Shown one piece after another: positions 57,993-64,000 of a stretch of DNA of 64,000 nt; position 1 is the stretch's first letter, and each line of letters begins with the position of its first letter. Origin of the DNA: Nocardioides lianchengensis (GTDB lineage Bacteria; Actinomycetota; Actinomycetes; Propionibacteriales; Nocardioidaceae); contig NZ_FMZM01000003.1 in assembly GCF_900101465.1 (NCBI RefSeq), positions 1-64,000 on the forward strand, read 5' to 3'. The translations under genes and the position numbers were made by a program. The notes under the pieces were generated by a model. It worked only from the letters and a program-made list of their open reading frames with translations, did not search any database and was not told where the DNA came from.

Positions 57993-59749
57993 TGGCCATC
58001 GACACGAGCAAGGTCGCGACGAGCAACAGCTCGGCGGCGACCCCGGCCAAGCCCGGCCGGGCCGGCGCCGTGGCCACGTGGGCCGACGAGCGGCTCGGCC
58101 TGGCCGGCATGGCCAAGAAGAACCTGCGCAAGGTCTTCCCGGACCACTGGTCCTTCATGCTCGGCGAGATCGCGCTCTGGAGCTTCGTCGTCCTGCTGCT
58201 CAGCGGCGTCTTCCTGACGCTGTGGTTCACCCCCAGCATGAGCGAGATCCACTACGAGGGCTCCTACGACCAGATGCGCGGCATCGCGATGTCGGAGGCC
58301 ATGGCCTCGACCCTCGGCATCTCGTTCGACGTCCGCGGCGGTCTGCTGATGCGGCAGATGCACCACTGGGCCGCGATGCTCTTCATCGCCTCGATGATGA
58401 TCCACCTGCTCCGGGTGTTCTTCACCGGCGCGCACCGCAAGCCGCGCGAGCTCAACTGGGTGATCGGCTCGCTGCTGCTGCTGCTCGGCACCCTGGAGGG
58501 CTTCACCGGCTACTCGCTGCCCGACGACCTGCTCTCCGGCACCGGCGTCCGCGCGGCCGACGGCTTCATGAAGTCGATCCCGGTGGTCGGCTCCTACATG
58601 TCGTTCTTCCTCTTCGGAGGCGAGTTCCCGGGCGACTCGATCATCCCGCGGCTCTACATCATCCACGTGCTGCTCATCCCGGGTCTGCTGCTGGCCCTGA
58701 TCGCGGCCCACATGCTGCTGCTCGTCTACCACAAGCACACCCAGTGGCCCGGCCCCGGCCGCACCGAGGAGAACGTCGTCGGCTTCCCGATGCTCCCGGT
58801 GTACGCCGCCAAGGCCGGCGGGTTCTTCTTCATCGTCTTCGGCGTGACCGCGCTGATGGGCGGCCTGATGCAGATCAACCCGATCTGGCTGTACGGCCCC
58901 TACGACCCGTCGAAGGTGACGGCCGGCTCCCAGCCGGACTGGTACATGGGCTGGCCGGACGGCGCACTGCGCATCATGCCGGGCTGGGAGACCCACCTGT
59001 TCGGCAACTTCACCATCGCCTGGAACGTCTTCCTGCCGATCATCGTGCTGCCCGGCCTGATGTTCACCATCTTGATGCTGCTGCCGTTCCTGGAGGCGTG
59101 GATCACCGGTGACAAGCGGGAGCACCACCTGCTCCAGCGGCCGCGCAACGCGCCCACCCGCACCGCGCTGATGGTGGCGCTGATGACGTTCTACGGCCTG
59201 CTCTGGATGGCCGGCGGCAACGACATCATCGCGATCAAGCTGAACTCGTCGATCAACACGATCACCTACATGCTGCGATTCCTGGTGTTCGTGGGGCCGA
59301 TCATCGCCTTCGTGATCACCCGTCGCTGGTGCATCTCGCTGCAGCGCCACGACAACGAGAAGCTGCTGCACGGCTACGAGACCGGCATCATCATGCGCTC
59401 CCCGGAGGGTGGCTACTCCGAGAAGCACCTGCCGATCAACCCCTCGGCGGCCTACGTCCTCAGCGCGCGGGAGCGCGACGAGGTCTACACGGTGGAGCAG
59501 GAGACCGACGAGAACGGCATCCCTGCCCCGGCCAGCCGGGCCAAGGCGCTGCGCGCCAAGCTGTCGACGCTCTGGTTCGCCGACAACGTGCAGGCACCGA
59601 CGGCGGCCGAGATCGAGGCGGCCCACCACCACGCCGACCACGAGCACGAGCTCCAGGCGGCGCTGGACGGCCACGCGGCCGACGGACACCAGTTCGACGG
59701 CCACCACTCGGTCGAGGGTGACCCGCTCCGCGGCAGCGACCAGCACTAG
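57992..59749 (+). CDS. qcrB: cytochrome bc1 complex cytochrome b subunit
   Basis: A 585-residue cytochrome b. Haem-ligand histidines appear in MRQMHHWAAMLFIASMMIHL and in LYIIHVLLIPGLLLALIAAH. The PEWY-type quinol motif reads PDWYMGWPDG, as in actinobacteria. The C-terminal 120 residues form a soluble, histidine-rich extension (HHHADHEHELQ, DGHAADGHQFDGHHS). It oxidises menaquinol and passes electrons to QcrC. It is the last gene before a strong terminator. Confidence 0.97.
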   Translation: MAIDTSKVATSNSSAATPAKPGRAGAVATWADERLGLAGMAKKNLRKVFPDHWSFMLGEIALWSFVVLLLSGVFLTLWFTPSMSEIHYEGSYDQMRGIAMSEAMASTLGISFDVRGGLLMRQMHHWAAMLFIASMMIHLLRVFFTGAHRKPRELNWVIGSLLLLLGTLEGFTGYSLPDDLLSGTGVRAADGFMKSIPVVGSYMSFFLFGGEFPGDSIIPRLYIIHVLLIPGLLLALIAAHMLLLVYHKHTQWPGPGRTEENVVGFPMLPVYAAKAGGFFFIVFGVTALMGGLMQINPIWLYGPYDPSKVTAGSQPDWYMGWPDGALRIMPGWETHLFGNFTIAWNVFLPIIVLPGLMFTILMLLPFLEAWITGDKREHHLLQRPRNAPTRTALMVALMTFYGLLWMAGGNDIIAIKLNSSINTITYMLRFLVFVGPIIAFVITRRWCISLQRHDNEKLLHGYETGIIMRSPEGGYSEKHLPINPSAAYVLSARERDEVYTVEQETDENGIPAPASRAKALRAKLSTLWFADNVQAPTAAEIEAAHHHADHEHELQAALDGHAADGHQFDGHHSVEGDPLRGSDQH

Positions 59750-59771
59750 GCAGCACCAGCAGCACACGTGA

Positions 59772-59802
59772 CGAGGGCCCCGGGATCTTCCCGGGGCCCT
59801 CG
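59772..59802. terminator. strong hairpin after qcrB
   Basis: CGAGGGCCCCGGGA and TCCCGGGGCCCTCG form a perfect 14-bp stem with a three-base loop, 22 bp after the qcrB stop, followed by TGCGTTCC. Confidence 0.85.
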
Positions 59803-59873
59803 TGCGTTCCCGGGTCGGAATGCCCACGCCCGGACAGTGGTTGAATCGGCAACGACCTACGGAAGGCGGCATC

Positions 59874-60920
59874 ATGACCACCGGAAACCAGCCCGGAATC
59901 CTGCTCGGCCTCGACACCTTCGGCGACGTCACCGTCGGCCTCGACGGCGCCCCCCTTTCGCACGCCGAGGTGGTCCGCAACACCGTCGAGCAGGGCGTGC
60001 TGGCCGACCAGGTCGGGGTCGACGCGTTCGGCGTGGGCGAGCACCACCGCGACGACTACGCCGTCTCCGCGCCGGACGTCGTGCTGGCCGCGATCGCCGC
60101 CCGGACCGAGCGGATCGTGTTGGGCACCGCCGTCACCGTGCTCAGCTCCGACGACCCGGTCCGGGTCTACGAGCGCTTCGCGACCCTCGACGCGATCTCC
60201 CACGGCCGGGCCGAGGTCACCCTCGGACGCGGATCGTTCACCGAGTCCTTCCCACTCTTCGGCTTCGACCTCGCCGACTACGAGCGGCTCTTCACGGAGA
60301 AGCTCGACCTGTTCGCCGCGCTCCGTGCCGAGGGTCCGGTCTCCTGGGAGGGGTCGGTACGACGTCCGCTGGTCGACGCCGAGGTCTTCCCGAAGACCGA
60401 GCGCGGCACCCTTCCGGCCTGGATCGGCGTCGGCGGGTCCCCCGAGTCGGTCGTCCGGGCCGCCCGCTACGGCTTCCCCCTCGCGTTGGCCATCATCGGC
60501 GGTGAGCCCGCGCGGTTCGCGCCGTACGCCGACCTCTACCGCCGCGCCCTCGACGAGCTGGGCCAGGAGACGCAGCCGATCCTGGTGCACTCCCCCGGCT
60601 TCGTGTTCGACACCGACGAGGAGGCCCGTGAGCTGCTCTTCCCGCACTTCAAGGCCAACCGGGACCGGATCGGTCGCGAGCGCGGCTGGCCCCCGGCCTC
60701 GCGCCTGGACTTCGACCGCGAGGTCGCCGGCGGCTCGCTCTACGTCGGCTCCCCGGAGACCGTCGCACAGAAGATCGCCGCCACCGTGCAGGTCCTCGGG
60801 ATCGATCGGTTCGACCTGAAGTACAGCAACGGCCCGATGCCGCACGAGCACCTGATGCGCTCCGTCGAGCTCTACGGCACCCAGGTCGCCCCGCGGGTCC
60901 GCGAGCTGCTGGCCGGCTGA
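59874..60920 (+). CDS. LLM-class flavin-dependent oxidoreductase
   Basis: A 348-residue bacterial-luciferase-like oxidoreductase. Seen motifs: ILLGLDTFGDVTVGLDGAPL, FGVGEHHRDDYAVSAP with the typical EHH, RIVLGTAVTVLSSDDPVRVY, AEVTLGRGSF, and the phosphate-binding GSPETVAQKIAA. The cofactor is FMN or F420 and the substrate is unknown. ATG 59874 follows GGAAGG. It is alone between the qcrB terminator and a degenerate region. Confidence 0.92.
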   Translation: MTTGNQPGILLGLDTFGDVTVGLDGAPLSHAEVVRNTVEQGVLADQVGVDAFGVGEHHRDDYAVSAPDVVLAAIAARTERIVLGTAVTVLSSDDPVRVYERFATLDAISHGRAEVTLGRGSFTESFPLFGFDLADYERLFTEKLDLFAALRAEGPVSWEGSVRRPLVDAEVFPKTERGTLPAWIGVGGSPESVVRAARYGFPLALAIIGGEPARFAPYADLYRRALDELGQETQPILVHSPGFVFDTDEEARELLFPHFKANRDRIGRERGWPPASRLDFDREVAGGSLYVGSPETVAQKIAATVQVLGIDRFDLKYSNGPMPHEHLMRSVELYGTQVAPRVRELLAG

Positions 60921-60964
60921 GGGAGCCGGACGGCCCCGGACGCGTCGTACCCGCGCCCGACGGG

Positions 60965-61093
60965 ATGCGGGACGGAGGCGACCACCGCACCTTCGTGACG
61001 GGCAGCCTGCTCGCGGTCGAGCCCGCGCCGGGCGCCGTCGTCGAAGCCGGCAGCACCGTCACCCCCTCGGTCTCGGGGCGCTCGCTCAGCTGA
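60965..61093 (+). pseudogene. degenerate PASTA-like remnant
   Basis: A short frame of 42 codons whose end, GSLLAVEPAPGAVVEAGSTV, follows the PASTA-repeat pattern (P-G-x-x-V-x-x-G-S-T-V) seen in the PknL outer region. It has no start context, no anchor and no partner domain, and it overlaps the end of the L,D-transpeptidase gene by eight bases. It may be a decayed gene tail or chance resemblance. Confidence 0.3.
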
Positions 61094-62303
61094 GCGCGGA
61101 CCCCGAGCGGTAGTCGGCGAACGACGCGTTCCAGTCGCCGTAGCCGTTGTCGAGGGTCATCGGGCGGTCGGTGCCGACGTACTCGACGACATCGCCGCGC
61201 TTGCTGCGGGCGTAGAGCCAGCCCGCGTCCTCGGTGCTCATCCCGGTGCACCCGTGGCTGACGTTCGCATGACCCTGCGAGCCGACCGACCACGGGGCGG
61301 CGTGGATGAACTCGCCCGAGTTGGTCAGCCGCATCGCCCACCGCACGTCGTCGATGTCGTAGGCCTCGGCGCTGCCCGCGGAGATGCCGACGGTCTCGGA
61401 GTTCATCCGGCGCTTCTCGAACTTCTCCATGATCACCTTGGTGCCGGAGCGGGTCGTGAAGCCGGCCTTGCCGGTGGTGATCGGGAAGGTCCGCACCTTC
61501 TTGCCATTGGTGAAGACCTGCATCTGGTGGGTCTTCGCATTCACCTTGTAGATGTTGGCGTCGCCCACGTGGAACTGGACCCGACGGCTCTCCTGGCCGT
61601 AGACCCCGCCGCCGGCCGGGACCGAGTTGATGTCCACGTCGACCGTGACGTCGGTGCCGGCCTGCCAGTAGCGCTTCGGCCGCCAGTGCACCTCCTGGTC
61701 GCTGAGCCAGTGCCAGCTGCCGGCCTGGACCGGGCTGGAGGTGACCTGCAGGTGCTTCTCGATCGAGGCCCGGTCGGTGACCGGCACGTCGAAGGACACC
61801 ACCACCGGCATGCCGACGCCGACGGTCTCACCGCCCAGCGGGGCGACCGAGGCGTAGGTCTGCTCGGCGAGCGTGAGGGCCTGCGTGGTGAACCGGACGT
61901 TGCGCTTGGCGGCCTGGCCGTCCTCGCCCGTCCCCCGGGCCTTCAGGACGTACGTCGTGCCGGGCTCCAGCCGTCCGGACGCGGTCCAGGTCGTCTGGTC
62001 GCCGCTCAGCTCGCCGACGACCTCGCCCGCCTCGCCGGACGTCGCGGTGACCGAGACGCGGGACAGGCTGGCGTGGGTGGCCCGCACCTTCAGCACCTGG
62101 TCCACCGGGACCCCGGTGGCGCCCGAGCGGACGTTGGCCCGCACCTTCCCCGCCGGGAGGCTGGCCGCGGGCGAGGTGGCCGCGCTCGGGTCGTCGTCGG
62201 ACGCACCCGGCAGCGCGGACTTGGCGTCGCAGGCGGTCAGGCCGGCGGCCAGCAGCAGGGCGGTGCCGGCAGCGAGGGCCGAGTGCGCACGGCGCAGGGT
62301 CAT
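61086..62303 (-). CDS. L,D-transpeptidase lipoprotein
   Basis: A 405-residue lipoprotein with a lipobox (LLLAAGLTAC) after a basic start. Two Ig-like domains (residues about 60-250) precede the YkuD catalytic domain. Its signature contains GEFIHAAPWSVGSQGHANVS followed by HGCTGMSTEDAGWLY, with the catalytic Cys in SHGC. The usual SHGC-x-N/R context reads SHGCTGM. These enzymes make 3-3 peptidoglycan crosslinks in actinobacteria, as in LdtMt2. ATG 62303 is used because the lipobox signal starts there. Confidence 0.94.
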   Translation of the reverse strand: MTLRRAHSALAAGTALLLAAGLTACDAKSALPGASDDDPSAATSPAASLPAGKVRANVRSGATGVPVDQVLKVRATHASLSRVSVTATSGEAGEVVGELSGDQTTWTASGRLEPGTTYVLKARGTGEDGQAAKRNVRFTTQALTLAEQTYASVAPLGGETVGVGMPVVVSFDVPVTDRASIEKHLQVTSSPVQAGSWHWLSDQEVHWRPKRYWQAGTDVTVDVDINSVPAGGGVYGQESRRVQFHVGDANIYKVNAKTHQMQVFTNGKKVRTFPITTGKAGFTTRSGTKVIMEKFEKRRMNSETVGISAGSAEAYDIDDVRWAMRLTNSGEFIHAAPWSVGSQGHANVSHGCTGMSTEDAGWLYARSKRGDVVEYVGTDRPMTLDNGYGDWNASFADYRSGSALS

Positions 62304-62429
62304 GCGTAACTCCCGGGAACGACGTTCAATGGCGAAGCCGCCGGACCCCAGGCCCGACGGCTTCACCAGCGTAACCGCGCCCACCCCCCGTTCCGGAAAC
62401 CGACGGGTGCGGCGCGCGTCACGTGTGCG
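62304..62429. other. non-coding gap between the transpeptidase and ctaF genes
   Basis: I see no gene here. It must hold the promoter of the transpeptidase gene on the minus strand; no convincing boxes are visible. Confidence 0.4.
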
Positions 62430-62846
62430 TCAGTGGGCGTGCTCTCCGCGGTAGTACTCGAAGACCAGGCCGCTCAGGGCCACCGCGCCGAGCACGCCGC
62501 CGATGATGACCAGCCACCAGGCGGCCATCGCCAGGGCGAAGACCATGACGCTGAGCGTCAGGGCGCACCACAGCGGCCACCAGGAGTACGGCGGGAAGAA
62601 CCCGAGCTCACCCGCGCCGTCGGCGATCTCCGCCTCCTTGCGGTCCTCCGGACGGGGGTCCATCCGGCGGGCGTGGAAGCCGAGGTAGAGCGTGACCATC
62701 GCGGTCAGCAGCGTGGTCATGAACAGCGCGGACGTGCCCGTCCAGTCGCCCCCGTGGTCGCTGGCGTCGGTCACGAGCCAGTAGGCGGGCGTCACCAGCA
62801 CCAGGAAGATGGTGCAGGCCGCGAAGATCCAGGCCTCGGCCTTCAT
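62430..62846 (-). CDS. ctaF: cytochrome c oxidase subunit IV, actinobacterial type
   Basis: A 138-residue membrane protein with four helices: WIFAACTIFLVLVTPAYWLV, LFMTTLLTAMVTLYLGFHAR, the pair around WWPLWCALTLSVMVFALAMA, and WLVIIGGVLGAVALSGLVFE. The motif FFPPYSWWPLW is characteristic of CtaF. It is the small accessory subunit of the aa3 oxidase. Its ATG overlaps the ctaD stop (TGATG). Confidence 0.93.
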   Translation of the reverse strand: MKAEAWIFAACTIFLVLVTPAYWLVTDASDHGGDWTGTSALFMTTLLTAMVTLYLGFHARRMDPRPEDRKEAEIADGAGELGFFPPYSWWPLWCALTLSVMVFALAMAAWWLVIIGGVLGAVALSGLVFEYYRGEHAH

Positions 62847-64000
62847 CAGTGCTTGCCCTCCGGGTCGTCGTCCTGGGTGCGCTCGTTGATCAGGTCCTCG
62901 CGCCCCTCCATGTCGGGTGCGTCGGCGAAGCCGCCGTCGCGCGCGGCCTGGTTCTCCTCGAGCTCGATGGCCGCGATCTCCGGGTGGTGGAGGTCGAAGG
63001 CCGGCGACTCGGACCGGATCCGCGGGATGGTCACGAAGTTGTGGCGCGGCGGCGGGCAGCTGGTGGCCCACTCCAGGGAGCGGCCCCAGCCCCACGGGTC
63101 GTCGACCTCGACCTTGGGGGCCCGGCGCGAGACGTAGACGTTGTAGAAGAACGGCAGCGTCGACGCGCTCAGCAGGAAGGCACCGATCGTCGAGACCTGG
63201 TTGAGGGTCGTGAAGCCCTCACCCGGCAGGTAGTCGGCGTAGCGACGCGGCATGCCCTCGACGCCCAGCCAGTGCTGGACCAGGAAGGTCGTGTGGAAGC
63301 CGACGAACAGCAGCCAGAAGTGCAGCTTGCCGAGGCGCTCGTCGAGCATCCGGCCGGTCATCTTCGGCCACCAGAAGTAGAAGCCGGCGAACATCGCGAA
63401 CACCACCGTGCCGAAGACGACGTAGTGGAAGTGCGCCACCACGAAGTAGGAGTCGGACACGTGGAAGTCGAGCGGCGGGCTGGCCAGGATGATGCCGGTC
63501 AGACCACCGAACAGGAAGGTGGTGAGGAAGCCGATCGACCAGAGCATGGGGGTGTCGAAGGACAGAGATCCCCCCCACATCGTGCCGATCCAGTTGAAGA
63601 ACTTCACTCCGGTGGGCACCGCGATCAGGAACGTCATGCCGGAGAAGAACGGCAGGTCGACCGCGCCGGTGACGAACATGTGGTGCGCCCAGACCGCGAC
63701 CGAGAGGATCGCGATGCCGAGCGTGGCGCCGACCAGGCCCACGTAGCCGAAGAGCGGCTTGCGGCTGAAGACGGGGAGGATCTCGGTCACGATGCCGAAG
63801 AACGGCAGCGCGATGATGTAGACCTCCGGGTGCCCGAAGAACCAGAACAGGTGCTGCCACAGGATGGCGCCGCCGTGGGCGGTGTCGAAGACGTGCGCGC
63901 CGAGCTGGCGATCGGCCTCGAGCGAGAGCAGCGCGCCGGCGAGCACCGGGAACGCGATGAGCACCAGCAGCGAGGTGATCAGCGTGTTCCAGACGAACAG
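62846..64000 (-). CDS. ctaD: cytochrome c oxidase subunit I, 5' end beyond the window
   Basis: Partial: 384 C-terminal residues, with the start to the right of position 64000. The haem-copper core is intact from helix VI on: [20 protein letters not shown] has the CuB histidine and tyrosine of the HPEVY motif, AHHMFVTG has the two further CuB histidines, and [11 protein letters not shown] has the haem a3/a ligands. The K-channel and D-channel half near the N-terminus is not in view. The C-terminal tail is polar and acidic ([12 protein letters not shown]). Confidence 0.97.
   Translation of the reverse strand: MFVWNTLITSLLVLIAFPVLAGALLSLEADRQLGAHVFDTAHGGAILWQHLFWFFGHPEVYIIALPFFGIVTEILPVFSRKPLFGYVGLVGATLGIAILSVAVWAHHMFVTGAVDLPFFSGMTFLIAVPTGVKFFNWIGTMWGGSLSFDTPMLWSIGFLTTFLFGGLTGIILASPPLDFHVSDSYFVVAHFHYVVFGTVVFAMFAGFYFWWPKMTGRMLDERLGKLHFWLLFVGFHTTFLVQHWLGVEGMPRRYADYLPGEGFTTLNQVSTIGAFLLSASTLPFFYNVYVSRRAPKVEVDDPWGWGRSLEWATSCPPPRHNFVTIPRIRSESPAFDLHHPEIAAIELEENQAARDGGFADAPDMEGREDLINERTQDDDPEGKH

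Overview
The window is a GC-rich actinobacterial chromosome segment, most like the Propionibacteriales (a Nocardioides-type organism). The evidence is the very high GC, many GTG starts, many start codons 6-7 nt below a TANNNT box (leaderless mRNAs), and gene content and order that follow the Mycobacterium tuberculosis block Rv2175c-Rv2199c. The shared genes are the Rv2175c-type DNA-binding protein, pknL, class II aroG, plsC, the ArsA/SRPBCC pair, fadD15-type ligase, NlpC/P60, the exonuclease/GIY-YIG protein, trpD, ctaE, qcrCAB and ctaF. No tRNA, rRNA, CRISPR array, insertion sequence or prophage was seen.

Layout. 1-4.7 kb: a 55-bp tandem repeat, a small membrane protein, the Rv2175c/PknL divergent pair, endonuclease IV and an EamA exporter. 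4.7-6.1 kb: a leaderless 20-codon leader peptide with Thr-Tyr-Phe-Phe and a terminator-like hairpin, ahead of a class I DAHP synthase. 6.2-11.7 kb: a zinc-ribbon/discoidin-like membrane protein, a hybrid histidine kinase with its OmpR-type regulator, and an ECF42-type sigma factor with its YciI-like partner. 11.7-18.9 kb: threonine aldolase, class II DAHP synthase, an APC permease, a TetR/MFS drug-efflux pair with a palindromic operator, and a phosphofructokinase with the PPi-type signature. 19-33.7 kb: mixed enzymes and regulators, two ROK kinases, ArsA-like ATPase, SRPBCC protein and long-chain acyl-CoA ligase.

33.7-41.8 kb is a Tad/Flp pilus locus (cpaB, tadZ, tadA, tadB, tadC, a two-component system, Flp pilin) placed inside the otherwise conserved block. 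It is followed by an envelope-hydrolase operon on the minus strand (NlpC/P60, then two HExxH membrane proteins with overlapping ends) behind a clear ydaO/yuaA-type c-di-AMP riboswitch. 45.5-54.4 kb holds small cysteine proteins, a NYN nuclease, the DEDDh/GIY-YIG fusion, a stand-alone Lrp/AsnC sensor domain, membrane proteins, trpD, a degenerate receiver and a CNNM/CBS protein. 54.4-64 kb is the respiratory bcc-aa3 cluster: a CtaG-like assembly protein, ctaE-qcrC-qcrA-qcrB on the plus strand, and ctaD (cut by the window edge) and ctaF on the minus strand, with an LLM oxidoreductase and an L,D-transpeptidase between them.

Most notable signals: the candidate aromatic-amino-acid attenuator before the class I DAHP synthase; the c-di-AMP riboswitch heading a three-gene envelope-hydrolase operon; strong recurrence of the palindrome GTCGTACGAC and confinement of the rare Val codon GTA to GTAC contexts; a CTG start that appears necessary for the CNNM protein; and twin near-identical palindromes between convergent genes near 21.7 kb.
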